Shown here one piece after another: positions 1-7,983 of a stretch of DNA of 29,795 bases. The notes beneath the pieces are model-generated. The model saw only the letters and a list, made by a program, of their open reading frames with translations. It was not told where the DNA came from and made no database searches. Each line of letters starts with the position of its first letter. Position 1 is the stretch's first letter. The stretch is from SCGC-AAA076-P13 sp963926355. Its GTDB lineage: Bacteria > Pseudomonadota > Gammaproteobacteria > Magnimaribacterales > D2472. The translations under genes were made by a program, and so were the position numbers. Location: positions 1 to 29,795 of the forward strand of contig CAWUWW010000015.1 in NCBI GenBank assembly GCA_963926355.1, in the 5' to 3' direction.

Positions 1-1
1 A

Positions 2-646
2 ATAATTGCTGAAGAAATATCATTAGCTTCAAATGCAAAAGATGGCGGCCTTATGAAATGGAGAAAAGCTGCTGACATGCCAAAACTCTTTGCTGATGGC
101 TTAAATAAAAAAAATATTAATGACATATCAGACCCTTTGGAGAGCGGATCTGGATATCATATCCTTAAATTAGAAGAGAAAAGAGGTAGTTTTGTTCAAT
201 ACCAAGACCAGTGGCTTTCTCGACACATCCTGTTAATGCCTTCTGCCATAAGAGATGAGGAATCTTCAGAAAATGAGCTTAATGAAATTAGATTAAGAAT
301 TCTTGATGGTGAAGATTTTGGAAAACTAGCAGATGAATATTCAGAAGACCCAGGCTCTGCTAAAAGAGGTGGAGAGCTAGACTGGCTTGGTAAGGGTGTC
401 TTAGCCCCTGAGTTCGAAAAAACAATGCTCGAAGCTGAAGTCGGAGTTATGTCTGAAGTATTTCAAACAGATTTTGGTTTTCATTTCTTAGAAGTTCTTG
501 ATAAAAGAAATCATGACATGACAAATGAACTTATAGAAGATCGTGCCTATCAAGCGCTCTACTCTCGCAAATATGACGAAGAGCTTGAAAGCACTCTAAG
601 ATCCATGAGATCTGAGGCATTTGTTGAGATTAAAGATCTAGATTGA
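2..646 (+). CDS. surA: Periplasmic peptidyl-prolyl isomerase SurA, C-terminal part (5' end outside window)
   Basis: SurA is the periplasmic chaperone and parvulin-type prolyl isomerase that escorts outer-membrane proteins to the BAM complex. The frame is open from base 2, so the gene begins upstream; 214 residues are present. The first residues are the end of parvulin domain 1 (a DGG..MKW motif, then P.LF and the GSGYHILK ending). A complete second parvulin domain follows, starting at SRHILL and containing A..YSEDPGSA, RGGELDWLG, the P.FE segment and FGFHFLEV. A short charged C-terminal helix closes the protein. The stop overlaps the TTG start of pdxA (TTGA), in the standard surA-pdxA-rsmA-apaH order. 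The N-terminal signal peptide and chaperone domain cannot be seen. The first ATG, at 53, is internal and is not the start. Confidence 0.95.
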   Translation: MIAEEISLASNAKDGGLMKWRKAADMPKLFADGLNKKNINDISDPLESGSGYHILKLEEKRGSFVQYQDQWLSRHILLMPSAIRDEESSENELNEIRLRILDGEDFGKLADEYSEDPGSAKRGGELDWLGKGVLAPEFEKTMLEAEVGVMSEVFQTDFGFHFLEVLDKRNHDMTNELIEDRAYQALYSRKYDEELESTLRSMRSEAFVEIKDLD

Positions 647-1623
647 AGACGATAGTCTACTCTCCAGGAGAGCCTTCAGGTATAGGACCTGATCTCATTA
701 TTCAACTATGCAATTCATCCTTTTGGAAAGAAGTAGGCATCCCAATTATCTGCATTGCTGACCCAAAGCTTATTGAAGATAGGGCAAAGCTTATCAATAA
801 AAAAATTCGCATTGATCTTCTTGAGGAAATAAATAATTGTAAAAAAAATACCATGGGTACTTTGCAAGTAATAAATATTACAAAATGTTCAAATACCAAA
901 CCAGGTAAATTATATAAATCTAATGCGGCTTATGTACTTAAAAATCTTAAATATGGAATAGAGCAAGCATTGACATCAAAAAGAACAGCTCTTGTTACAG
1001 GGCCTGTTAGTAAAGAAAACATTATCTCAATAAATAAGAATTTCTCAGGTCATACAGAGTACATTCAAGATATTACAAACAGCGATGACGTCCTCATGCT
1101 TCTTGGTTCGGATAAATTAAGAGTTGCTATTGCCACTACTCACATACCTTTAAAAAATGTTTCAAAAGCTATCACAAAAGAACTTATCTTAAACAAAGTA
1201 GAGATATTGAATGCTGAACTTAAATCTAAATTTAATATTAAAAATCCAAAAATTAAATTACTTGGCTTAAACCCTCATGCTGGTGAGGGTGGAAAAATTG
1301 GCAATGAGGAATTTGATATTCTTATACCTGCCGTAAGGGAGCTCAGAAAAAGAAAAATTAATGTATCTATGCCGATCTCAGCTGATACAGCTTTTACAAA
1401 AAAAATATTAAAAGAAACTGATGCTTATATGGGAATGTTTCATGATCAAGTATTGCCAGTCATCAAAGCTCTTAGCTTTGGTAAATCAATCAATATCACT
1501 CTAGGGGTTCCTATTGTAAGAACCTCTGTTGATCATGGTGTTGCATTAGATATAGCTGGTTCTGGTAAGGCTGATACCTCATCACTAAAAGAAGCAATAA
1601 AGACTGCAAAAAAAATAATCTAA
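643..1623 (+). CDS. pdxA: 4-hydroxythreonine-4-phosphate dehydrogenase PdxA
   Basis: PdxA oxidises 4-phosphohydroxy-L-threonine with NAD; the product is used by PdxJ to make pyridoxine 5'-phosphate (DXP-dependent vitamin B6 pathway, cytosol). The 326-residue protein is full length. It has GEPSGIGPD at 9-17, TGPVSK at 120-125, GHTE at 136-139, LNPHAGEGG at 209-217 and MFHDQ at 265-269. The three metal-binding histidines of the E. coli enzyme (166, 211, 266) correspond to H167, H212 and H267. The start is a TTG overlapping the surA stop by four bases, which implies translational coupling; no in-frame ATG lies before the GEPSGIG motif. Its TAA stop shares one base with the rsmA ATG. Confidence 0.96.
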   Translation: MKTIVYSPGEPSGIGPDLIIQLCNSSFWKEVGIPIICIADPKLIEDRAKLINKKIRIDLLEEINNCKKNTMGTLQVINITKCSNTKPGKLYKSNAAYVLKNLKYGIEQALTSKRTALVTGPVSKENIISINKNFSGHTEYIQDITNSDDVLMLLGSDKLRVAIATTHIPLKNVSKAITKELILNKVEILNAELKSKFNIKNPKIKLLGLNPHAGEGGKIGNEEFDILIPAVRELRKRKINVSMPISADTAFTKKILKETDAYMGMFHDQVLPVIKALSFGKSINITLGVPIVRTSVDHGVALDIAGSGKADTSSLKEAIKTAKKII

Positions 1624-2393
1624 TGAGCTTAAGAGACACAAGAAGAAAGTTTGGCCAAAACTACTTATCTGATCCAGCTATTATTTTCGAGATGGGCCAA
1701 TCCATTGGCCCAAAAAAAAATAATAATTTTTTAGAGATAGGTCCTGGAATGGGAGCCCTAACCGACACCATCAATCTAGAAAATATTAATATTAAAGCTA
1801 TAGATATAGATTCAAAAAATATTGAGTATCTATCAAAAAAATACCTAGGGCCTGCAAAATTTGAATTTATAAACGATGATATTTTAAAAGCACCTTTGAG
1901 TTTTTTAGAAAATGACAACTACAGGGTAGTTGGCAACCTACCTTATAATATTTCTACACAAATTATTTTAATGCTCACTGACTGGTGTGACCATATTCAA
2001 GATATGCACTTTTTAGTTCAAAGAGAAGTTGCAGAAAAAATAACAGGGAAAGTCGGCACTAAGAATTGGGGTAAATTATCCATAAAGCTATCTGCTTTCT
2101 TTGACACTCAGATATTGTTTGATGTCCCTCCTGAAGCTTTTGATATCAAACCAAAAGTCACTTCAAGTTTTATAAGAATATCTCCAAAAAAAACTAATCG
2201 ACTAAATTTATCTTTTAAAAAAGATCTTTATAAGGTTGTTGATTGGTCATTTATCTCTAGAAGAAAAAATATTAGGAATAATTTAAAAAAAAGATCTGTT
2301 AATTGGGACCTATTGGAAATAGATAATAATCTAAGACCCGAAGAAGTTTGTCTTGAAGACTATATAAAGCTAGCAGAGGTATTAAAAGAATAA
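1623..2393 (+). CDS. rsmA: 16S rRNA dimethyladenosine transferase RsmA (KsgA)
   Basis: RsmA/KsgA dimethylates two adjacent adenines in helix 45 near the 3' end of 16S rRNA, a late check on 30S assembly. The 256-residue protein begins RRKFGQNYL, the family's N-terminal signature. SAM motif I, LEIGPGMGAL, is at 37-46, and the catalytic NLPY motif of N6-adenine methylases is at 105-108, followed by NIST. The C-terminal half has the small helical rRNA-binding domain, with SRRKNIRNN near 215-225. The start ATG shares its first base with the pdxA stop (TAATG). apaH starts one base after its stop. In E. coli apaG sits between rsmA and apaH; it is absent here. Confidence 0.97.
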   Translation: MSLRDTRRKFGQNYLSDPAIIFEMGQSIGPKKNNNFLEIGPGMGALTDTINLENINIKAIDIDSKNIEYLSKKYLGPAKFEFINDDILKAPLSFLENDNYRVVGNLPYNISTQIILMLTDWCDHIQDMHFLVQREVAEKITGKVGTKNWGKLSIKLSAFFDTQILFDVPPEAFDIKPKVTSSFIRISPKKTNRLNLSFKKDLYKVVDWSFISRRKNIRNNLKKRSVNWDLLEIDNNLRPEEVCLEDYIKLAEVLKE

Positions 2394-2394
2394 G

Positions 2395-3201
2395 ATGGCT
2401 CATTATGTAATTGGTGATGTTCAAGGTTGTTATCAAGAGCTTGTTAAGCTATTAGCAAAGATAAAATTTAACTCCAAAGAAGATAAGATTATATTTGCAG
2501 GCGACCTAGTAAACAGAGGAAAGGAATCTTTAGAGGTATTAGAATTCTGTATTCAGAATAAGGGATCTGTAAAAGCCGTTTTAGGAAATCATGACTTCTA
2601 CCTGCTTTATCTAATAGAGCATAATAAAAATAATAAATCCTTAAAAAGGATTCTCAAATCAAAAGATGTAAAAAAATATCAATCTTGGTTAAAAAAACTT
2701 CCTCTATTTTTAGAAATTAAAATAAAAAAAACCAAGGAAGTATTTTGGATATCTCATGCTGGCATTCCCTATCTATGGGATATGAGATTAGCAAAAAAAT
2801 TATCAAAAGAAGTTCAACTTAGTCTAAAAGAGGATTCATTCAATCTTTTAGCAAATATATGGGGTGATACACCTAGTAAATGGGATTCAAAGCTTACTAA
2901 CTATAAAAGGTTAAGAACCATCATAAATTATTTTACAAGAATGCGGTTTTTAGAGAAGGATGGTTCATTGATTCTAGAGTCGAAAAAAAATCAAATAGAA
3001 AAAAATCAAATACCATGGTTTAAGCAAACTATTAAAAATTTAAATAAGGGTGAACATATTGTCTTTGGTCATTGGGCTGCTCTTGATGGTAAGACAAAAT
3101 TAGCTAATATAATTGGACTTGATACTGGTTGTGTTTGGGGAAACAAACTCACAGCCATTAGATTAGAAGATAAAAAATTATTTCAAGTTAAAAAGATATG
3201 A
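2395..3201 (+). CDS. apaH: Symmetrical diadenosine tetraphosphatase ApaH
   Basis: ApaH hydrolyses Ap4A to two ADP, and related enzymes also remove nucleoside-tetraphosphate RNA caps. The 268 residues are close to the 280 of E. coli. The metallophosphoesterase signatures appear in order: GDVQGC (7-12), GDLVNRG (36-42) and GNHD (64-67). These are followed by a WISHAGIP block, and near the C-terminus by FGHWAALDG and the D-T-GCVWG ending typical of ApaH. These supply the di-metal ligands. The gene starts one base after the rsmA stop and its TGA overlaps the ATG of cca (ATGA), so the operon continues into tRNA processing. Confidence 0.95.
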   Translation: MAHYVIGDVQGCYQELVKLLAKIKFNSKEDKIIFAGDLVNRGKESLEVLEFCIQNKGSVKAVLGNHDFYLLYLIEHNKNNKSLKRILKSKDVKKYQSWLKKLPLFLEIKIKKTKEVFWISHAGIPYLWDMRLAKKLSKEVQLSLKEDSFNLLANIWGDTPSKWDSKLTNYKRLRTIINYFTRMRFLEKDGSLILESKKNQIEKNQIPWFKQTIKNLNKGEHIVFGHWAALDGKTKLANIIGLDTGCVWGNKLTAIRLEDKKLFQVKKI

Positions 3202-4217
3202 AAATCTATGAAGTTGGAGGAGTGGTCAGAGATGCCCTTTTGAACAAAGCAGCCAAAGATAGGGATTGGGTTGTAGTCGGCTCATCTCCAGAGGAAATGA
3301 TTGCTAAAGGATTTAAGCCTATTGGAAAAGACTTTCCTGTTTTTTTGCATCCCGAGACTAATGAAGAATATGCCCTAGCAAGAACAGAAAAAAAATCAGG
3401 GCATGGATACCATGGGTTTAATTTTTATTTTGGGAAGGAGGTAACTCTTGAAGAGGATTTATCGCGAAGAGATTTAACAATAAATGCTATGGCAAAAGAT
3501 GCTGATGGCAGCATTATTGATCCTTTTGGTGGAAGGAAAGATGTAGATAATAAAATTTTTAGACATGTCTCTGACGCTTTTTCTGAAGACCCTTTAAGAG
3601 CAATAAGGTTAGCAAGATTCCATACATATGAGCATTTAAGTGATTTTAAGATTACAGAAGAAACCAAAAAACTTTTAAATGAAATAGTTCAATCAGGCGA
3701 AATAGGTAAGCTATCCCCCAATAGAATTTGGACTGAAACTGAAAGAGCTCTCTCTTCAGCATATCCTAATATCTATTTTAAAATTCTTTTAGAATATGAT
3801 TTACAAAAACCATATCTAGAGGACCTTCAAAGCTATATTTGCAATTCAAGTAATGATATTCAAGTTAGATGGGCTGAATTACAAATTAATAACAACTTCC
3901 TTCTGGGAAAAAATCTTCCAATTCCTAATTCATTTTTAAATGCAGCTAATACTCTTCAGTTACTTTGCAATATCAAACCCGCATCCAATGAAAATCATCT
4001 TTTAAAAGCCCTGCAAGGGGTTAATTTTGAAAGGAACAGTACCTTAATTAATAGCTTAGTTGAATTACCTCATCTAAAAAGTACAAAGACGTTGATATTA
4101 AAGTTACTTCAAGGCATGAAGGAAGCTGATTTTTCTGTATTGGCTGAGGTTCCAAAAGAGCAAATTGAAGAAGAAAAGTTTAAACTACTCATTAAAGTTA
4201 TAAAAAATTGTCTATGA
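3198..4217 (+). CDS. cca: CCA-adding tRNA nucleotidyltransferase without HD domain
   Basis: The enzyme adds or repairs the 3'-terminal CCA of tRNAs. The N-terminal half closely follows E. coli Cca: VGGVVRDALL, the metal-binding D21-R22-D23 in KDRDWVVVG, FPVFLHP, EEYALARTE, the EDL.RRDLTINAMA block, IDPFGG and the EDPLRAIRLARF segment. This is a class II nucleotidyltransferase head and neck. E. coli Cca is 412 residues and carries an HD phosphohydrolase domain (phosphatase/phosphodiesterase); this protein has 339. Where the E. coli protein reads LCHDLGKG, this one reads LQINN, and about 30 residues before it that include the GIH histidine are missing. The HD domain therefore appears eroded, while CCA addition should be intact. 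The ATG overlaps the apaH stop and the stop overlaps the next ATG. Confidence 0.94.
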   Translation: MKIYEVGGVVRDALLNKAAKDRDWVVVGSSPEEMIAKGFKPIGKDFPVFLHPETNEEYALARTEKKSGHGYHGFNFYFGKEVTLEEDLSRRDLTINAMAKDADGSIIDPFGGRKDVDNKIFRHVSDAFSEDPLRAIRLARFHTYEHLSDFKITEETKKLLNEIVQSGEIGKLSPNRIWTETERALSSAYPNIYFKILLEYDLQKPYLEDLQSYICNSSNDIQVRWAELQINNNFLLGKNLPIPNSFLNAANTLQLLCNIKPASNENHLLKALQGVNFERNSTLINSLVELPHLKSTKTLILKLLQGMKEADFSVLAEVPKEQIEEEKFKLLIKVIKNCL

Positions 4218-4942
4218 ATAAAACAATATTAATTACAGGGGCTGCAAAAAGAATTGGTAAAGAAATAGCTTTGACCTATTCTGATTTAGGTTGGAATATT
4301 ATTATTCATTACAACTCATCGAAAAAAGAAGCCGAAGAGCTAGCTAAAAAAATTAATTCTAAAAATCCTGATACTGCAAAAATAGTTCAAGCTAATTTAG
4401 ATATTAATGATGATGTAAAAAAATTAATAGAAGAAAGTAAAAACCTTTTTGATTCAATTGATATTTTGGTAAATAATGCCTCAACTTTCTACCCTACTCC
4501 GTTGGATAAAATTTCTGAAGAACACTGGGAAAAACTCATTGGCAGTAATCTAAAGGGCCCATTATTTTTAATTAACGGGCTCAAAGATAAATTAAAAGAA
4601 TCCAATGGGTCTATAGTAAATATAACTGATACAAATTTGAGCAAGGGTGTTGCAAATTTCTCTATATACTCAGCAGCTAAAGGCGGTCTAGAATCAATCA
4701 CCAAGGGCTTGGCAAGAGAATTAGCTCCACATATAACTGTTAATGCTATTGCCCCAGGCGCTATGCTAGAGCCACCAGGTGAGGAATGGAGTGATGAGCA
4801 AAAAGAAAAAGTTATTTCTAATATTCCTTTAAAGAGAATGGGGTGTGAGAAAGATATAGCAAATGCTGTAAGGTTTATTGCTAGCGCTAGATATATAACA
4901 GGGCAAATAATTAAAATTGATGGGGGTAGATCACTATCATGA
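4214..4942 (+). CDS. folM: Pteridine reductase-like short-chain dehydrogenase (FolM family)
   Basis: A 242-residue SDR, probably an NADPH-dependent reductase of dihydromonapterin or dihydrofolate. The dinucleotide motif is TGAAKRIG (8-15), the TGxxxRxG variant of pteridine reductases, not the usual SDR TGxxxGxG. The catalytic serine is replaced by aspartate in NITD: D139, Y152 and K156 have the same 13 and 4 residue spacing as Asp181, Tyr194 and Lys198 of Leishmania PTR1, and E. coli FolM also has HITD at this place. NNAS and the PGA segment are normal SDR features. I start it at ATG 4214 because this gives the four-base ATGA overlap with cca; a TTG two codons upstream is the alternative. Nearby folK and folB support a folate role. 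The substrate is inferred. Confidence 0.82.
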   Translation: MNKTILITGAAKRIGKEIALTYSDLGWNIIIHYNSSKKEAEELAKKINSKNPDTAKIVQANLDINDDVKKLIEESKNLFDSIDILVNNASTFYPTPLDKISEEHWEKLIGSNLKGPLFLINGLKDKLKESNGSIVNITDTNLSKGVANFSIYSAAKGGLESITKGLARELAPHITVNAIAPGAMLEPPGEEWSDEQKEKVISNIPLKRMGCEKDIANAVRFIASARYITGQIIKIDGGRSLS

Positions 4943-6000
4943 GTTTAAGTGAAAATTTACGTGATGAGACATTTTCTGGAACCAAAGAAGTTGCAGAAAA
5001 TCTAAAAATTGAGGTTTCTAAATTACAGCCATGGATTGATGCACATGTTCCAGGTGCGGGGGCTATTAAAAAAATCGAACAATTCAAGGGCGGGCAATCA
5101 AACCCAACTTATAGAATTACAACAGAAGGCAAAGACCTTGTCTTAAGAAGAAAGCCACCAGGTAAATTACTGCAATCTGCACATGCGGTTGATAGAGAAT
5201 ATAAAGTTATTACGGCTCTTTACGAAACTGATGTTCCAGTTCCAAGAACTTATGGGCTTTGTGAGGATGACGATGTTGCGGGAACGGCTTTCTTTGTTAT
5301 GGATTGTTTGGATGGAATAGTTTTCTGGGATCCAATGATACCAAGCATATCAAAGGAAGATAGGATTAAGGTTTATCAAAATAAAAATAAGACACTGGCG
5401 GCACTTCATAGCGTAGATTACAAAAAAATAGGTCTAGAAAACTACGGCAAGCCGAATAACTATGTTGCGAGACAGATCGATAGATGGTCAAGACAATATA
5501 GAGCCTCTGAGACAGATAATATTGAAGCTATGAATAATTTAATTGAGTGGTTGCCTCAAAATATTCCAAATGATGATGCGACATCAATTGTTCATGGAGA
5601 TTTCAGATTAGATAATATGATCTATAAAAATAATGAGGTTATAGGGGTCTTAGATTGGGAACTTTCTACCTTAGGCCATCCTGTAGCTGACTTTAGCTAC
5701 CATTGCTTAACATGGCGTACGGAACCTATTTTTTATGACTATCCAAAGCTAAAAGAACTAGGAGTGCCGAATGAGGTTGAGTACAGAGATATGTACTCTG
5801 AGGCTACAGGCAAAGATTTGTCTGCTAACTGGGAATACTATATGGCATTCAATATATTTAAAGTAGCCGCTATATGCCAAGGAATTCTTGGGCGAGTAAG
5901 AGATGGTACTGCGGCAAACAAGCATGCAGAAGAAAGAGGAATGAAGGTATACCCTCTTGCAGAAGCAGCCTGGTCAATTGTAGAAAATAACTTTAAATAA
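4939..6000 (+). CDS. Phosphotransferase of the aminoglycoside-kinase fold (ACAD10/LvaA-like)
   Basis: A 353-residue APH/choline-kinase-fold protein (Pfam APH type). The order is an N-terminal helix, GGQSNPTYR (51-59) as the nucleotide-binding loop, LVLRRKPPG with the ATP-binding lysine region (68-75), and HA.DREY. The catalytic loop HGDFRLDN is at 219-226 (D221 catalytic, N226 metal) and the DWE metal motif at 239-241, followed by LGHP.ADF. The RRKPPG and DWE.STLGHP motifs mark the branch related to the kinase domain of human ACAD10/ACAD11 and to Pseudomonas LvaA. Those proteins phosphorylate 4-hydroxyacyl-CoA in fatty or levulinic acid breakdown. No acyl-CoA dehydrogenase is adjacent, so the substrate here is unknown; antibiotic resistance is unlikely. 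The ATG overlaps the folM stop. The 3' end overlaps the convergent folK by eight bases. Confidence 0.85.
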   Translation: MSLSENLRDETFSGTKEVAENLKIEVSKLQPWIDAHVPGAGAIKKIEQFKGGQSNPTYRITTEGKDLVLRRKPPGKLLQSAHAVDREYKVITALYETDVPVPRTYGLCEDDDVAGTAFFVMDCLDGIVFWDPMIPSISKEDRIKVYQNKNKTLAALHSVDYKKIGLENYGKPNNYVARQIDRWSRQYRASETDNIEAMNNLIEWLPQNIPNDDATSIVHGDFRLDNMIYKNNEVIGVLDWELSTLGHPVADFSYHCLTWRTEPIFYDYPKLKELGVPNEVEYRDMYSEATGKDLSANWEYYMAFNIFKVAAICQGILGRVRDGTAANKHAEERGMKVYPLAEAAWSIVENNFK

Positions 6001-6367
6001 TCTCTTTTAATGGCTCTGATACAAAAGCATATTTAGAAACCTCTTCACTTTCAAATAAAATTTTATCTTCTTCTATCTGAAGAACTATATCTATATCTAA
6101 TGTTCTAGAGCTAAATTTAGGGACATCTCTTTTCCTGCCGGATGCATCTTCTATCTTTTTAAGTTGGTTGTTGATATCTTCAAAAGATAGCTCTGCCTCC
6201 CCTGCAAAAATAAGATTTAAAAAGTCATCACCCTCAAACCCCTCTGCTGGTGTTCTATGTATTGAGGAAAGTTGAGTATTTGTAAATAACTTGTTTAACT
6301 CTCCTATAGCAAAATCAATATTTATTTGAGCATTGATGTTACTCCCAAGGGAAAGATAGTATTTCAT
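5993..6367 (-). CDS. folK: 6-hydroxymethyl-7,8-dihydropterin pyrophosphokinase FolK (short)
   Basis: FolK moves pyrophosphate from ATP to 6-hydroxymethyldihydropterin, the step before dihydropteroate synthase in folate synthesis. The protein starts YYLSLGSN, has the pterin-side HRTPAEGFEGDDFLN (37-51) and the signature GRKRD..KFSSRTLDIDI (77-94). R88 is in that signature and D91 and D93 are the Mg ligands. It has 124 residues where the E. coli enzyme has about 160; it ends soon after SEPL, so the C-terminal P..MK..R..V..PL region is abridged but all substrate-binding motifs remain. Its ATG shares one base with the folB stop (TAATG). The tail overlaps the phosphotransferase gene. Confidence 0.92.
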   Translation of the reverse strand: MKYYLSLGSNINAQINIDFAIGELNKLFTNTQLSSIHRTPAEGFEGDDFLNLIFAGEAELSFEDINNQLKKIEDASGRKRDVPKFSSRTLDIDIVLQIEEDKILFESEEVSKYAFVSEPLKEII

Positions 6368-6714
6368 TATCTGTGTATGATTAAGCCAACGTCTTTAGCA
6401 CCTCTAAGAGCTCCTGGCTTAGATACCCGTAGCTTTATAGATTCAACTTTGTAGTTATCTTTTACTAAAGCAGCTATTCCCTCAGCAAGTGTTTCTTGAA
6501 GCTGAAAAGAAGAATCCTCAACAAACTTAATTACTCCCTTAGTAATTGCTTTGTAATCAATGGTGTCTCCAATTAAATCTGTGGCTGCTGCTTTTTTACA
6601 ATCAAAAGGAAATTCCATATCAATGGATACTTCTTGTTTTACTTTTCTCTCCCAATCAAAAATACCTATGATTGTTTTAACTCGTAAATCTTTTATATAA
6701 ATAATATCTTTCAT
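6367..6714 (-). CDS. folB: Dihydroneopterin aldolase FolB
   Basis: FolB cleaves 7,8-dihydroneopterin (and epimerises it to the monapterin form) to give the FolK substrate, so folB and folK encode consecutive steps. The 115-residue protein matches E. coli FolB along its length: I.IKDL.V.TIIGIFDWER, the AAATDLIGDTIDY block, LAE.IA and the KPGALRGAKDVGLII ending. I start at ATG 6714 because it overlaps the tsaD stop as ATGA and leaves MKDIIYIKDL as the usual N-terminus; the frame is open upstream within tsaD. Dihydromonapterin from this enzyme is the substrate of the FolM family, which is encoded about 1.4 kb away. Confidence 0.94.
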   Translation of the reverse strand: MKDIIYIKDLRVKTIIGIFDWERKVKQEVSIDMEFPFDCKKAAATDLIGDTIDYKAITKGVIKFVEDSSFQLQETLAEGIAALVKDNYKVESIKLRVSKPGALRGAKDVGLIIHR

Positions 6715-7715
6715 TTTGATAGTTCGCTTAAAGGCCATCTCGCTCTTACGTGAGATGCTTTGGTATTAATTTTATCAGAAGATCTTAAAGAGCCCACAAA
6801 TGCAATCATAGCTGCATTATCACCACAATACTTAAGTGACGGATAATACACCTTGATATGCAACGAGCTTTCTAAATCTTTGATCGCAGATCGTAGTGCT
6901 TTATTTGCAGCTACTCCTCCAGCAATAATTACATCAGATCTGCCTGAAGCATCTACGGCTTTCTTAATCTTTTTAGAAAGAACATCTATAACAGCTTGCT
7001 GGAAAGAGGCTGCTATATCAGCTTTAACTTGATCATTTAGATCTTCAATATCCCTAATTGTATATAAGACTGAGGTTTTTAAACCACTAAAACTAAGATC
7101 AAGGTTGTCACTATGCATCATTGGCCTAGGGAAATTATATGCCTTAGAATTTCCATGGACTGCTAATTTCTCGATATGAGGACCTCCTGGATAAGGCAGA
7201 CCTAAGAGTTTTCCAACTTTATCAAAAGCCTCTCCAACAGCATCATCTTGTGATTGGCCTAGTATTTCATAATCACCTCTATCCTTAACATCAACAATCA
7301 TGCTGTGACCACCACTCACCAGCAAAGAAAGATACGGTGTTTTAATTTCAGGAAACTCCATTACTGGTGACATTAAATGCCCCTCTAGATGATTAACTGG
7401 TATTAAGGGAATATCTAAAGCAGTAGAAAGTCCTTGAGCAAAACTCTCGCCTATTAATAATGCGCCCAATAAACCTGGACCAGAAGTATATGCAATCTGG
7501 TCAATTGTTTGTAAATCTAAATCTCCTATGGCCTCTTTTAACACGCCAATTATCTTTACACAGTGGTCTCTAGAGGCAAGCTCAGGCACCACTCCTCCAT
7601 ATTCAGCATGCATCTTTATCTGACTATAAACAGACTCACCGATAATTCCATGCTCGGAGTCATATACGGCTATTGCTGTTTCGTCACAAGATGTTTCAAT
7701 TCCTAAAGTTTTCAT
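6711..7715 (-). CDS. tsaD: tRNA N6-adenosine threonylcarbamoyltransferase TsaD
   Basis: TsaD transfers the threonylcarbamoyl group from threonylcarbamoyl-AMP to A37 of ANN-decoding tRNAs, with TsaB and TsaE. It is an ASKHA-fold protein: LGIETSCDET at the N-terminus, the metal-binding H109 and H113 in VNHLEGH, LLVSGGHS (131-138), then the GEAFDK, PYPGGP and SFSGLKT blocks and the C-terminal GGVAANKALR and YCGDNAAMIA. I start at ATG 7715, giving 334 residues and the standard MKTLGIETS beginning; a TTG eight codons upstream is a weaker choice. It is divergent from rpsU, as in many gammaproteobacteria, and starts a tsaD-folB-folK operon. Confidence 0.96.
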   Translation of the reverse strand: MKTLGIETSCDETAIAVYDSEHGIIGESVYSQIKMHAEYGGVVPELASRDHCVKIIGVLKEAIGDLDLQTIDQIAYTSGPGLLGALLIGESFAQGLSTALDIPLIPVNHLEGHLMSPVMEFPEIKTPYLSLLVSGGHSMIVDVKDRGDYEILGQSQDDAVGEAFDKVGKLLGLPYPGGPHIEKLAVHGNSKAYNFPRPMMHSDNLDLSFSGLKTSVLYTIRDIEDLNDQVKADIAASFQQAVIDVLSKKIKKAVDASGRSDVIIAGGVAANKALRSAIKDLESSLHIKVYYPSLKYCGDNAAMIAFVGSLRSSDKINTKASHVRARWPLSELSK

Positions 7716-7765
7716 AAAAATGTTTTGCAAAAGTTTCAATTACAGCCTAAACTGTGCGACTAATT

Positions 7766-7981
7766 ATGCCTTCAATTATAATAAAAGAAACAGAACATTT
7801 TGACATTGGTCTAAGAAAGTTCAAGCGTGCCTGTGAAAAAGCAGCAATTGTTCCTGAGATAAGAGCAAGAGAATTTTATGAAAAACCAACTGCAAAGAAA
7901 AAACGCCTTATGGCCGCAGCTGTTAAGCGCGCCCGTAAGACAAACAGGAAATCTTATCCAAGACTAAGATCTTTTAGATAA
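7766..7981 (+). CDS. rpsU: 30S ribosomal protein bS21
   Basis: bS21 binds near the 3' end of 16S rRNA and helps mRNA initiation. The 71 residues equal the E. coli length. I.I.E.E.FD..LR.FKRACEKA, REFYEKPTAKKKR and the arginine/lysine-rich tail identify it. I chose ATG 7766 (MPSIII) over a GTG four codons earlier because it matches the conserved N-terminus. The 50 bases between this ATG and the tsaD ATG must hold both promoters. A possible one for rpsU is TTGCAA at 7725 and TAAACT at 7748 with a 17-base spacer, only four of six matches each. yqeY follows two bases after the stop. Confidence 0.97.
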   Translation: MPSIIIKETEHFDIGLRKFKRACEKAAIVPEIRAREFYEKPTAKKKRLMAAAVKRARKTNRKSYPRLRSFR

Positions 7982-7983
7982 TC

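Noticed and set aside
7725..7753. TTGCAA-N17-TAAACT as an rpsU promoter
   Set aside because: Each box matches only four of six, and the start would leave a leader of about five bases; it is recorded in the rpsU entry and not called as a feature.
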